Source: an uncultured Thiotrichaceae bacterium
GTDB lineage: Bacteria; Pseudomonadota; Gammaproteobacteria; Thiotrichales; Thiotrichaceae
DNA length: 15,318 nucleotides
Reading direction: 5' to 3'
Assembly (NCBI GenBank): GCA_937931765.1
Contig: CALHAO010000114.1
Span: 1 to 15,318 of the forward strand
Shown: positions 7,654-15,318 of the stretch, piece after piece
How positions within the stretch are numbered: position 1 is the stretch's first letter
How the letters are laid out: every line of letters begins with the position of its first letter
Program-made: the position numbers and the translations under genes
The notes under the pieces: generated by a model
Databases searched by the model: none
Told to the model about the DNA's origin: nothing
Seen by the model: only the letters and a program-made list of their open reading frames with translations

Positions 7654-7685
7654 AAAAGACCCGCCTCCCAATATCAGAAAGCGGG
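7654..7685 (-). terminator. Attenuator-like hairpin between tupA and tupB
   Basis: On the minus strand CCCGCTTTC (7685-7677) can pair with GGAGGCGGG (7668-7660): nine pairs, two of them G-U, around an 8-base loop, followed by TCTTTT (7659-7654). This has the form of a weak intrinsic terminator or a 3' stabilising hairpin. Either would raise the yield of the binding protein relative to permease and downstream genes. The short T-tract suggests partial read-through. Confidence 0.45.
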
Positions 7686-7699
7686 AATGGGGCTATAAA

Positions 7700-8545
7700 T
7701 CAGGCTGCCTTATCTTCCGCTTCGGCTTTTTCACCCGCATTCGGGATGAAAAGTTGTTTGTCATTAATTTTGAAATCACCAATCAGCTGCTGGCCTTCTT
7801 CAGATACTATCCAGTCGATCAATGCTTGTGCGCCTGCCTGGTTGCTATCAGGGTATTTTTTTGCGCTGACGGCGATAATACCATAGGGGTTGAACAGTGT
7901 TTCATCGCCTTCCAACACGATCTGCGAAGGTGATTTACTCATATACGCCAGCCAGGTGCCACGGTCAGTCATCGTGTAGGCTTCCAGCTCGCCTGCCATT
8001 TGTAATACCTTGCCCATGCCTTGTCCGGCTTCGCGATACCATTCGCCTTCCGGCTTAATATCCGCTGCTGCCCATAATGCCTTTTCTTTCTTGTGCGTGC
8101 CGGAGTCATCGCCACGTGAAACAAATACCGATTTAGCCAGTGCAATTTTTTTCAGTGCCGCCGCTGCGGTTTTACTGTCTTTAACGCCCGCCGGATCACT
8201 GTCAGGGCCAACCAGCACAAAGTCGTTATACATCACATCGTAGCGTTTATCACCGTGACCTTCTGCAACAAACTTATCTTCAGCGGCTCGGGCATGTACC
8301 AATACGACATCAACATCGCCGTCCTGGCCCATTTTCAGTGCTTTGCCGGTGCCGACTGCGATCACTTGTGCTTCATAACCGGTTTTTTGCTGAAATACCG
8401 GCAGAATGGTTTTCAATAGGCCGGAGTTGTCGGTGCTGGTGGTGGTGGCCATGCGCAGCACAGGATTTTCCGGTTTAGGGGCTTCTGCCTGAGCGGGCAG
8501 TACAACAGCAGCAGATAGCAGTAATGTAGCCAGTAGTTTTTTCAC
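7700..8545 (-). CDS. tupA: Tungstate-binding periplasmic protein TupA
   Basis: A 281-residue solute-binding protein that would capture tungstate in the periplasm and deliver it to TupB. A typical signal peptide (KKLLATLLLSAAVVLPAQA) is followed by the mature start. The family hallmark TTTSTDNSGLL, whose Thr/Ser residues bind the oxyanion, lies near residues 34-44, and RGDDSGTHKKE near the middle is also characteristic. Length is normal for TupA. The start is GTG at 8545, supported by a near-perfect AGGAGGTCA about 5 bases upstream. It is the first gene of the minus-strand unit and diverges from a two-component regulator pair. The C-terminal tail (EKAEAEDKAA) is longer and more charged than usual but unremarkable. 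Molybdate binding cannot be excluded from sequence alone. Confidence 0.9.
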   Translation of the reverse strand: MKKLLATLLLSAAVVLPAQAEAPKPENPVLRMATTTSTDNSGLLKTILPVFQQKTGYEAQVIAVGTGKALKMGQDGDVDVVLVHARAAEDKFVAEGHGDKRYDVMYNDFVLVGPDSDPAGVKDSKTAAAALKKIALAKSVFVSRGDDSGTHKKEKALWAAADIKPEGEWYREAGQGMGKVLQMAGELEAYTMTDRGTWLAYMSKSPSQIVLEGDETLFNPYGIIAVSAKKYPDSNQAGAQALIDWIVSEEGQQLIGDFKINDKQLFIPNAGEKAEAEDKAA

Positions 8546-8607
8546 AAATGACCTCCTGGGTCAGGCAATTATCAGTTATGTGAATAATCAATCTTCAGGG
8601 GAATATA

Positions 8608-8642
8608 ATCGTAAAAAATACCATTTTCTACAAAAATTTTTG
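8608..8642. promoter_or_regulatory. Palindromic operator-like sequences in the tupA/regulator divergent region
   Basis: The 163-base AT-rich gap between the divergent genes contains an imperfect inverted repeat (arms GTAAAAAAT at 8611-8619 and ATTTTCTAC at 8623-8631, 8 of 9 matching). It abuts a perfect 12-base palindrome CAAAAATTTTTG (8631-8642). Overlapping them on the minus strand, TGGTAT (8623-8618) matches the -24 half of a sigma-54 promoter, but the -12 half reads CGAT instead of TTGC at the correct spacing. This could be the binding site of the neighbouring response regulator or an imperfect sigma-54 promoter for tupA. It could also be chance in AT-rich DNA. Confidence 0.3.
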
Positions 8643-8670
8643 CCGAATAATTTAATAAATGGGTTATATT
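8640..8670 (+). promoter_or_regulatory. Candidate sigma-70-type promoter for the response regulator gene
   Basis: TTGCCG (8640-8645) and TATATT (8665-8670; TTATAT one base earlier) resemble -35 and -10 boxes with 18-19 bases between them, slightly longer than optimal. The predicted leader to the ATG at 8709 is about 30 bases. The surrounding DNA is AT-rich, so the match is only suggestive. Confidence 0.25.
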
Positions 8671-8708
8671 GTCTCTAATTCTATTATTTTCATTGGGACT
8701 ATTTGTCT

Positions 8709-10043
8709 ATGAAGTCAGTTCTTATTCTGGATGATGAGCCAGGAATCATTGCTTTTCTTGAGCGCGGCTTGGAAGGGCGCTTTGGTATGGTTGAAACAGC
8801 GGGAAGCCTGAGCCGGGCGGTGGAATTGATGGAGCGGTGTCACTTTGATCTGATTATTTCTGATATTCGTCTGCCGGATGGTTCAGGAGTGGAGTGGGTT
8901 AGTCAGCTGCGTGAGCAGGGCTATGGCACACCGGTTATTTTCATGACGGCTTATGCTGACTTACAAACGGCTATCGAGGCGCTGCGGGTCAGGGCGGTAG
9001 ACTTTTTGATGAAGCCTTTTCGCCTGACTCAGATGCAGACAGCTGTTGATCGTTGCCTGGAGCAGGAGCAGTTACGCCGAGAAAATTATGTCTATCGCCG
9101 CCAGATTGAGCAGGATTATGACGTGTCCAATATGGTCGGTGAATGCCGCGAGGTATTGGATGTCTGCCAGATTATCAAACATGTTGCGCCGATGCCTTCT
9201 ACGGTATTGATTGAAGGCGAAACCGGAACTGGTAAAGAGCTGGCGGCGCGAGCCATTCATGAGCTAAGTCAGCGTAAGGGTAATTTTGTCTCTATTAATT
9301 GTGGTGGAATGAGTGCTGAATTATTGGAAAGTGAGTTATTTGGCCATGTGAAGGGCGCTTTTACCGGTGCGCATCAGGCGCGGGAAGGTTTGTTTACCTA
9401 TGCCAATGACGGTACTTTGTTTCTGGATGAGATCGGTGAAATGCCGATGTCGATGCAGGTACATCTGTTGCGGGTGCTGGAGGCACGTAGCATTCGCCAG
9501 GTCGGTTCAAATGTTGAGACTAAAATTGATGTGCGCATTCTGACGGCGACTAACCGAAGTCTGGTGGAAGAGGTGAAAGCCGGTAGGTTCCGGGAGGATT
9601 TGTTTTACCGCCTGAATGTATTGAGTATCCGTATGCCGCCGTTGCGGGAGCGGCATGGTGACATTAGTTTATTGGCGCAGCACTTTGTTGACAAGCTGGC
9701 CGTTGATTTGGGGGTAGCACAACGTAGTTTTGGCAAGCAGGAAGTGATGCGGCTACAAGAATATCGCTGGCCGGGCAATGTGCGTGAACTGAAAAATGTG
9801 ATTGAACGGTCGTTGTTGTTGGGCGTAATGCCCAGTCAGTGTCTGACCAAGGCTGTTAATAGGCCGTCGCAGATCAATGGCGATGGTGGTGAGCCGGATA
9901 GCTTGTTGCTGGAAGATGTGGAGAAACACCATATTTTGAAAGTGTTGAAGTCACAGGACGGGAATAAATCAGCCGCTGCACGTTTGTTGGGTATTTCCCG
10001 TAAGACGATGGAGCGCAAACTCAAGTCATGGGAATTGTTCTGA
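8709..10043 (+). CDS. NtrC-family sigma-54-dependent response regulator
   Basis: A 444-residue cytoplasmic transcription activator. The receiver domain (1-120) has the acidic pair DDE near residue 8, phosphoacceptor Asp52 in IISDIRLPDGSG, and the KPF lysine. The central AAA+ domain has Walker A GETGTGKE (about 170) and an intact GAFTGA loop (about 216) that contacts sigma-54, so it should activate sigma-54 promoters. The C-terminal Fis-type helix-turn-helix (about 417-442, SAAARLLGISRKTMERKLKSW) binds DNA. ATG at 8709 is preferred, with GGGA about 10 bases upstream; an in-frame TTG lies two codons earlier. The kinase gene begins 12 bases after the stop. Divergence from tupA suggests control of tungstate uptake, but the target is inferred; distant sigma-54 genes could equally be regulated. 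Confidence 0.92.
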   Translation: MKSVLILDDEPGIIAFLERGLEGRFGMVETAGSLSRAVELMERCHFDLIISDIRLPDGSGVEWVSQLREQGYGTPVIFMTAYADLQTAIEALRVRAVDFLMKPFRLTQMQTAVDRCLEQEQLRRENYVYRRQIEQDYDVSNMVGECREVLDVCQIIKHVAPMPSTVLIEGETGTGKELAARAIHELSQRKGNFVSINCGGMSAELLESELFGHVKGAFTGAHQAREGLFTYANDGTLFLDEIGEMPMSMQVHLLRVLEARSIRQVGSNVETKIDVRILTATNRSLVEEVKAGRFREDLFYRLNVLSIRMPPLRERHGDISLLAQHFVDKLAVDLGVAQRSFGKQEVMRLQEYRWPGNVRELKNVIERSLLLGVMPSQCLTKAVNRPSQINGDGGEPDSLLLEDVEKHHILKVLKSQDGNKSAAARLLGISRKTMERKLKSWELF

Positions 10044-10055
10044 TAAACTGCTGCC

Positions 10056-12137
10056 ATGAATCCCTTCTCCCTGTTTTGGAATAAAGTTCAGCGCAACATT
10101 CGCTACAAGCTACTGATTCTGGTGCTGTTCCCTATTGTATTGGTGATTCCGGTGGCGGTGGGGGCGGCCATATTCTGGGGGCACAATCTTACCTACGAGC
10201 AGTTGTACATTAAGGTGAATACCGACCTTTCTGTAGCGAATGATAGCTTTCAGCGCCTGCAGGATGATTATTCGCGCCGCCTTGAGCGGTTTGGTGAGTC
10301 GTATGCTTTCCGCGAAGAATGGCGGCTGGGGGGTAAGAATAAGGTGCAGGCTCAGCTGGAAAAGCTGCAGCAGGATGAGGGTTTCGCGTATCTCCGGCTA
10401 CATGACTTACAGGCCGGAAAGACAGCGCCTATCGCCAAAAATCAATCACCGCTTTGGCGGCAGGTGCTTTCCGGGCAGCCTGCTAAAGGTGTTGAGGTAT
10501 TCGGTCATGCTGAGCTGGCGCTGCTGGATGATGAATTGGCTAAGCAGGTTGAGTTACCTTTGCTGGCCACGCCTTATGCCACGCCCAGTGAACGATTGCT
10601 GGAAGACCGGGCGATGATGATTCGTGTTTTATACCCGCTACTGGATGAAGTCGGGCAGGTCGGTGCTGTGCTGGATGCGGGGGTGTTGCTCAATCGCAAT
10701 TTTGAGTTGGTCGATACGATTCGTGATTTGGTGTACGGCGAGGGCAGTTTGCCGGAAGGTAGTTTGGGCACAGTGACTTTGTTTCTGGATGATGTTCGGG
10801 TGTCTACCAATGTGCCATTGCGACCGGGTGAGCGTGCTTTGGGGACGCGGGTCTCGGAGGTGGTGAAGACTCACGTATTGGGACGTGGTGAGAACTGGGT
10901 TGATCGGGCTTTTGTGGTCAATGACTGGTATATCTCGGGTTATTCGCCGATTAGTAATGCAGAGGGTAAGCGTATCGGCATTCTGTACGCGGGTTATCTG
11001 GAAGCACCGTTTCGACAGGATTTATGGGAGGCAATACTGGCTTTGGTGATGCTGTTGGTCGGCTTGTTGCTGGTCTCCTTATTGTTGGTATTGCATGGAG
11101 CCAGCTCGGTTTTTAGCCCGTTGGAGCGTATCAGTCGGGTGATTGGTTCGGTTCGGAGCGGTGATCAGGAGCGTGTGGGTGAGGTGAAGTCACAGGATGA
11201 AATTGCCGAATTGGCGCATGAGTTTGATGCCCTGCTGGACTTGTTGCAGCAGCGTAATCAGGAAATTCAGAATTGGGCTGATGAGTTGGAGCATAAGGTG
11301 GAAGTACGTACCAATGAGCTGACTCATAGAAACAGTGACTTGAGCCGTACGATTGATGTGCTCAGTAAGACCCGGCGCAAGTTGGTGGTGGCGGAAAAGC
11401 TGGCGGCGATGGGGGAGCTGACTGCCGGAGTGGCACATGAGATTAATAATCCGGCAGCGGTGATTCTGGGCAATGTGGACATGCTGACAGCTATATTGGG
11501 TGACGCTGCCCAGCCGGTTCAGCAAGAAATTGGCCTTATTATTGAACAGATCTATCGGATTCAGGCGATTTTAGATAACTTGCTGCAATACGCCAGGCCG
11601 GTTGATTATTCGGGGGCGCTGGAGGAGGTGGATGTGAATGAGGTGGTGGGGAAAACCTTTCTGCTGGTGGAGCACCTGCGTAAACAAAAATATTTTCGCT
11701 TAGAAGCTGATTGTCAGGCCGGGCAGACCGTTGAAATGAATGCGCATGAATTACAACAGGTGCTGATTAACCTGATCCGTAATGCGATTCATGTTTTACC
11801 GGAGCAGGGTGGCGAAATTCGGGTGACAACACGCGACTGGCTGGGCAAGGGTGTGAAAATCAGTGTGGCTGATAATGGTGCGGGGATTGCTGATGATCAG
11901 CTAGATAAAATTTTCAATCCATTTTATACCACTAAGAAAAAAGCGGAGGGAACGGGGCTGGGTTTGTCGCTGAGCTACAGCCTGATACATCGTTATGGCG
12001 GTAATCTTACAGTGAGTTCACAGCTTGGGGAAGGGGCGGTATTTACTATCTGGTTATTGCTGAAGCCTAAGATGATAGAGGATGAGCGGGAACTAGTTGA
12101 GCAGTTGCTGGAGATTGAACGGTCTCAGGGTGAGTGA
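10056..12137 (+). CDS. Membrane sensor histidine kinase (Cache-like sensor, HAMP, HisKA, HATPase)
   Basis: A 693-residue inner-membrane kinase, partner of the preceding regulator. Transmembrane helix 1 is at about 19-40 and helix 2 at about 325-347. The roughly 285-residue periplasmic segment between them has Cache-like features (GTVTLFLDDVRVSTNVP, then NDWYISGYSPI and IGILYAGYLEAPF). A HAMP linker and coiled coil follow, then the HisKA domain with His461 in LTAGVAHEINNPAAV. The ATPase domain has N box ELQQVLINLIRNAIHVL, G1 ADNGAGI, F box FNPFYTTK and G2 GTGLGLS. All catalytic motifs are intact, so it should autophosphorylate and pass phosphate to Asp52 of the regulator. The ligand is unknown; the neighbouring tupA makes an oxyanion or a metabolite linked to tungstoenzymes conceivable. 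Its start is 12 bases after the regulator stop, indicating an operon. Confidence 0.92.
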   Translation: MNPFSLFWNKVQRNIRYKLLILVLFPIVLVIPVAVGAAIFWGHNLTYEQLYIKVNTDLSVANDSFQRLQDDYSRRLERFGESYAFREEWRLGGKNKVQAQLEKLQQDEGFAYLRLHDLQAGKTAPIAKNQSPLWRQVLSGQPAKGVEVFGHAELALLDDELAKQVELPLLATPYATPSERLLEDRAMMIRVLYPLLDEVGQVGAVLDAGVLLNRNFELVDTIRDLVYGEGSLPEGSLGTVTLFLDDVRVSTNVPLRPGERALGTRVSEVVKTHVLGRGENWVDRAFVVNDWYISGYSPISNAEGKRIGILYAGYLEAPFRQDLWEAILALVMLLVGLLLVSLLLVLHGASSVFSPLERISRVIGSVRSGDQERVGEVKSQDEIAELAHEFDALLDLLQQRNQEIQNWADELEHKVEVRTNELTHRNSDLSRTIDVLSKTRRKLVVAEKLAAMGELTAGVAHEINNPAAVILGNVDMLTAILGDAAQPVQQEIGLIIEQIYRIQAILDNLLQYARPVDYSGALEEVDVNEVVGKTFLLVEHLRKQKYFRLEADCQAGQTVEMNAHELQQVLINLIRNAIHVLPEQGGEIRVTTRDWLGKGVKISVADNGAGIADDQLDKIFNPFYTTKKKAEGTGLGLSLSYSLIHRYGGNLTVSSQLGEGAVFTIWLLLKPKMIEDERELVEQLLEIERSQGE

Positions 12138-12227
12138 GATAATCAGGATCACCGCGAGCGCAATGCGGCCTTGAAGTACTATGTTAAACTGCGGCTAACA
12201 CCCAGTGAAAACTCAACGAGTAACCCG

Positions 12228-13940
12228 ATGAAAATTCCTTACGGCGAAAGCAACTTTAAAAAAGTAATTACAGAAGGTTTTGTTTATATCGACAAAACGG
12301 CTTTCATCCCCATGTTGGAAGAGGTTGGTAGCTTCTTATTCCTGCTGCGCCCGCGCCGTTTTGGTAAAAGCCTGTTCTTGTCCATGTTAGAGCATTACTA
12401 CGATATTGCTCATAAGGATGAGTTTGATGAGTTGTTTGGAAAGCTCCACATCGGGCAAAACCCCACACCCCTGCGCAACAGTTATCCTGTATTGACCATG
12501 GATTTTAGTGGGATTGATACCGATGGTGGTTATGATGCCATTTTTGGGTTGGTTAATGACAAGGTGGACAGTGCATTACTGGACTTTCTGCGCCGTTATG
12601 GTCACCCGAAATCCATTCAGGCTGAGGTGTTAGCCATGACTTCCCCCGCTGCCAAGATGGAGCGGTTTATGAGTGTGATGTCCGGGCAAAAGCTATTACT
12701 CCTGATCGACGAATACGATCATTTTGCCAATAGTATCCTTGCTGATGATCTGAAGCTATTCCAGCGGATCATGGGCAAAGGCGGCTTCGTACGTAGTTTC
12801 TACGAAGTGTTAAAAACATCGACGCAGCGTGGCACGCTTGATCGTCTGTTTATCACCGGTGTTACGCCCATTATGTTAGATAGCATGACCAGTGGTTTTA
12901 ATATTGGCCAGAATCTTTCGTTACATGAGGATTTCAATGAAGCGATTGGTTTTACCAAAGCAGAAACCGCCAGCTTGTTACAGCCCCTGGTTTCTGCGTG
13001 CAAGCTTGATGCTGACGCACTGATGGCCGACGTTACCGATTGGTATAATGGCTATCGCTTTAATGATGATGCCTCTGAAACAATCTACAACGCTAATATG
13101 GTGCTGTACTTCCTTAAAAATTTCCGGTTAAAAGATTGCAGCTATCCCGATCCTATGCTGGATGACAATATCGCTTCTGACTACGGTAAGATTTTAGGTA
13201 TGTTCAGTATCGGTGACCGCGATACTAATTTTTCCGTGCTGGACGCGTTGATTAGTCAGGGCGAAGTGAGTGCAGAACAGCGTCGTAAGTTTGATTTTGA
13301 AAAAGGTTTTGATCGCGACGATTTTATCAGCCTGTTGGCTTATATGGGGTTTGTGACCCTGCAACGTAAAACGCCTTTTGGTGAAGTGTTTGTTATCCCC
13401 AATCATGTGATGCGTGAGTTGTACTTCCAGTATTTCAAGGTGGAATTAGAGCGTCGTAACCAGATGAGTATTTCTACTCAGGCCCTGCGTTTGGCGGTGG
13501 AGGCTTTGGCGATGCGTGATGACATGCAGCCATTGATTACGGAGATGACACAGGCATTGCAATTGCTTTCCAACCGCGATGCGATGAATATGGATGAGAA
13601 GCATATCAAGGTACTGCTGCTGACCTTGCTCTATCAGGTGCCGGTGTACTTTATCCAGAGTGAACGTGAAATAAACCGCAAATACCCTGATATTTTGTTG
13701 TTGGAACGTAACCCTATTGTTCTGCCTCATCAGCATTTGATTGAGCTGAAGTATTGTAAAAAGGGTAAAAGTGCTGATAAATACGTAGGTTGGGAAGCTA
13801 AAACAAAGGAAGGCATAGCACAGGTGCAGGGCTATTTGCAGCTGCCGGAAATTGCCAGGCTGAAGAACCTGTCAGCCTGGTTGTTGGTGACGGATGGGGA
13901 GCGGGTGGACGTGACTAATTTAACATCACAAAACTCTTAA
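12228..13940 (+). CDS. AAA-ATPase-like / PD-(D/E)XK nuclease-superfamily protein
   Basis: A 570-residue protein of the AAA-ATPase_like plus PDDEXK_9 family. The start at ATG 12228 gives the family's usual opening (MKIPYGESNFKKVITEGFVY then IDKT). A longer frame from TTG at 12171 is not needed. The Walker A-like RPRRFGKSLF lies at about residues 40-48 and Walker B LLLIDEYDHF at about 157. Near the C-terminus YPDILLLE (about 486) and LIELKYCKKGK (about 505) supply the D...ExK core of a PD-(D/E)XK nuclease fold. Length is normal and the gene is intact. Such genes are often multicopy in sulfur bacteria, Bacteroidetes and others, and their function is poorly defined (mobile or conflict-related roles have been suggested). 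It follows the kinase gene by 90 bases, without an obvious promoter or functional link. Confidence 0.82.
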   Translation: MKIPYGESNFKKVITEGFVYIDKTAFIPMLEEVGSFLFLLRPRRFGKSLFLSMLEHYYDIAHKDEFDELFGKLHIGQNPTPLRNSYPVLTMDFSGIDTDGGYDAIFGLVNDKVDSALLDFLRRYGHPKSIQAEVLAMTSPAAKMERFMSVMSGQKLLLLIDEYDHFANSILADDLKLFQRIMGKGGFVRSFYEVLKTSTQRGTLDRLFITGVTPIMLDSMTSGFNIGQNLSLHEDFNEAIGFTKAETASLLQPLVSACKLDADALMADVTDWYNGYRFNDDASETIYNANMVLYFLKNFRLKDCSYPDPMLDDNIASDYGKILGMFSIGDRDTNFSVLDALISQGEVSAEQRRKFDFEKGFDRDDFISLLAYMGFVTLQRKTPFGEVFVIPNHVMRELYFQYFKVELERRNQMSISTQALRLAVEALAMRDDMQPLITEMTQALQLLSNRDAMNMDEKHIKVLLLTLLYQVPVYFIQSEREINRKYPDILLLERNPIVLPHQHLIELKYCKKGKSADKYVGWEAKTKEGIAQVQGYLQLPEIARLKNLSAWLLVTDGERVDVTNLTSQNS

Positions 13941-14091
13941 TCGTCATAGCCAGTTACTCACGCCACCGCAGGAAATATCCATAGCTTCATTAGTTGCCTG
14001 TGTTGCTCGGTCAATGCTCAATTCTGTAGGGGGTAACGTTCAATCTCACCCGAACGATTCGCGAACGCACACTTTGCCAAACTATCCTAAA

Positions 14092-14124
14092 CCTCAACAA
14101 CATTTCTACCCCAAACCGTTGAGG
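14092..14124. repeat. Short inverted repeat upstream of the cupin gene
   Basis: CCTCAAC (14092-14098) and GTTGAGG (14118-14124) are perfect 7-base inverted arms separated by 19 bases, about 50 bases before the cupin start. There is no T-tract on either side that would make it a clear terminator. It could be an operator or the end of an upstream transcript. The rest of the 231-base gap 13941-14171 shows nothing I can assign with confidence; the small CGAA/TTCG palindrome near 14051 is unremarkable. Confidence 0.3.
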
Positions 14125-14171
14125 CAAACACTTCACTTTAGCCACTATTTGTAAGAGAAGGAGACAGGATA

Positions 14172-14678
14172 ATGAAATGGTTCCCCAAGAATAAATCATT
14201 GATAAGTTTTTTAGGTTGCATGGCTGCGTTAGTCGCGGTGCCCCATGCGATGGCGCATGATCCTTTGCAATGGAACGGTGACAAGGTACATGTGTTACTG
14301 GAAAAAGGTGCCACAAACGATTCATTAGGCATGTTCACCGTTGAGTTCGATGCTGCCAAGGGGCCGCCCAGGCATATCCATGAAGACGCCGACGAAGCCT
14401 TTTATGTTTTAGAAGGTGAAGCAGAGGTGTTGGTTGATGGTAAAACGGTGGTAGTCGGCGCGGGTGAAGCTGGCTTTGCACCTAAGGGTAAGGAGCATAC
14501 TTTTAAAATGACCGGCGACACGGGCGGCAAGATTCTGGTAGTCGTCACTCCCGGTGGGTTTGAAGGCTTTTTTGGCGCAACGATTGATTTGAAACTGCCC
14601 GATCAAATGCCTGAATTAGAAAAAATATCTGCAGAATTTGGTCAGAAATTTACCGGCCCGCCGTTAGGGAAAGAATAG
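14172..14678 (+). CDS. Exported cupin-domain protein
   Basis: A 168-residue protein with a signal peptide (hydrophobic SLISFLGCMAALVAV, probable cleavage after HAMA), so likely periplasmic. The single cupin barrel has motif 1 PPRHIHEDADEAFYVLEGE, carrying the His-x-His and Glu metal ligands, and motif 2 around GEAGFAPKGKEHTF with the last His. These residues suggest a bound divalent metal. It resembles quercetin-dioxygenase-like cupins, but substrate and reaction cannot be read from the sequence. AGAAGGAGA about 9 bases before the ATG is a strong ribosome binding site. It is monocistronic: a 231-base gap lies upstream and a hairpin terminator downstream. Confidence 0.88.
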   Translation: MKWFPKNKSLISFLGCMAALVAVPHAMAHDPLQWNGDKVHVLLEKGATNDSLGMFTVEFDAAKGPPRHIHEDADEAFYVLEGEAEVLVDGKTVVVGAGEAGFAPKGKEHTFKMTGDTGGKILVVVTPGGFEGFFGATIDLKLPDQMPELEKISAEFGQKFTGPPLGKE

Positions 14679-14747
14679 CCCCTGACTGTGTGATGGAAGC
14701 CATCGAAATTTGTGTGCTATAAAATTCTAAACGCTGCTCTCTACATT

Positions 14748-14778
14748 GACTGCCATTAATAGTGGCAGTCCCTTTTCT
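14748..14778 (+). terminator. Rho-independent terminator of the cupin gene
   Basis: GACTGCCA (14748-14755) and TGGCAGTC (14763-14770) form a perfect 8-base-pair stem with a 7-base loop, followed by CCTTTTCTCT. It lies 70 bases after the cupin stop codon and ends at the stop of the converging TRAP gene. The T-rich tail is only on the plus strand, so it mainly serves the cupin transcript. Confidence 0.75.
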
Positions 14779-15318
14779 CTACAATAGTTGACCGAGACCC
14801 AATGACAACACAGGAAAATAGATCAGTGAAATCAATAACAATGTCAACGCAATATAAAACGGCAGCATCTCCTTCAATATAGCCAAGATACTGGCACCAG
14901 ACTGACTGGCAGTGAGAAACAGCAATATCCCAACCGGTGGTGTCACCAGGCTTACTGCTGAAGAAAACACGGCCACGACCCCGAAGTGCACTACATCAAT
15001 GCCGTTAGCGATAGCCAGTGAAGTAAAGGGTGGTATGACTAGGATTATCAATAAACCCGGCCCAACGACGGTTCCGGTAAGAATTAGGATAAACGCGATC
15101 ACGAACAGCAATTGTGTGGGTGGAAACTGGAAAGCAGTCACGTTATTGATTAGCGCATCAGCCGCTCCCATATTGGCAAATATCCACAAAGCACCGCCGC
15201 TCACCGCGATAATACTGAGGATTTGTGCACTCTCTGCCGCAGAAGACAGGATCGTTTTCCCCAACACCGATAATGATATGTCTTTATAGATAAAAACACT
15301 CACCACCACAGCATAAAC
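14779..15318 (-). CDS. TRAP transporter large permease DctM-type (C-terminal part; 5' end off the right edge)
   Basis: The last 179 codons of a TRAP large membrane subunit, reading in from the right edge without a start codon; the frame is open through 15318 (VYAVVVSVFIYKD), so GTG at 15309 is not the true start. Long hydrophobic helices are visible, for example ILSIIAVSGGALWIF, LLFVIAFILILTGTVV and LPFYIALTLLLISLIYFPV. The DctM-characteristic loop SLVTPPVGILLFLTASQSG and the preceding HFGVVAVF are intact. These subunits use ion gradients to import organic acids delivered by a DctP-type binding protein. The substrate cannot be told from this part, and partner genes would lie outside the window. 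Confidence 0.88.
   Translation of the reverse strand, partial: VYAVVVSVFIYKDISLSVLGKTILSSAAESAQILSIIAVSGGALWIFANMGAADALINNVTAFQFPPTQLLFVIAFILILTGTVVGPGLLIILVIPPFTSLAIANGIDVVHFGVVAVFSSAVSLVTPPVGILLFLTASQSGASILAILKEMLPFYIALTLLLISLIYFPVLSLGLGQLL

Noticed and set aside
8608..8623. A sigma-54 promoter for tupA as a firm feature
   Set aside because: The -24 half matches but the -12 half lacks the GC dinucleotide, so it is only noted as part of the candidate regulatory region.
12171..12227. N-terminal extension of the AAA-ATPase-like protein from TTG
   Set aside because: The family normally begins at MKIPYG; the extension has no family-like sequence and no ribosome binding site.

Overview
The window (15,318 bp) looks chromosomal and Gram-negative, most likely gammaproteobacterial. 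It has an NtrC-type sigma-54 activator with a membrane histidine kinase, a periplasmic-binding-protein ABC importer, a TRAP-type permease and an exported cupin. The mix, including an AAA-ATPase-like/PD-(D/E)XK protein, recalls sulfur-oxidising Thiotrichales-type bacteria, but that placement is inference; nothing in the sequence fixes a genus.

Minus strand, read right to left from 8545: tupA (tungstate-binding protein), a hairpin with a T-rich tail, tupB (permease), a TIR-domain protein, a 1,520-residue WD40/Ig-like/membrane/ATPase protein, a small VapB-like antitoxin, a probable 11-codon relic of its PIN toxin, and tupC (transporter ATPase), which runs off the left edge. A TIR/WD40 module of about 6 kb plus toxin-antitoxin debris therefore sits inside what is normally a compact tupABC operon. 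All genes remain co-directional.

Plus strand, from 8709: a sigma-54-dependent response regulator and its histidine kinase, divergent from tupA and likely to regulate it. These are followed by an AAA-ATPase-like/PD-(D/E)XK protein (12228-13940) and an exported cupin (14172-14678) with a good rho-independent terminator. The right edge holds the C-terminal part of a TRAP large permease on the minus strand.

The most interesting object is the TIR/WD40 pair. The WD40 protein starts one base after the TIR stop codon. It has an N-terminal signal sequence, 14 very similar 40-residue WD-type repeats (two seven-bladed propellers' worth), Ig-like domains, one membrane helix, and a P-loop ATPase with intact Walker A and B motifs and a winged-helix-like tail. 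This predicts a periplasmic sensor connected through the membrane to a cytoplasmic ATPase. The partner is a cytoplasmic TIR protein that keeps the putative NADase glutamate and carries a degenerate copy of the same ATPase fold. I read it as a candidate transmembrane NLR/STAND-like sensor-effector system, possibly anti-phage or conflict-related. The architecture is seen in the sequence; the function is inferred.
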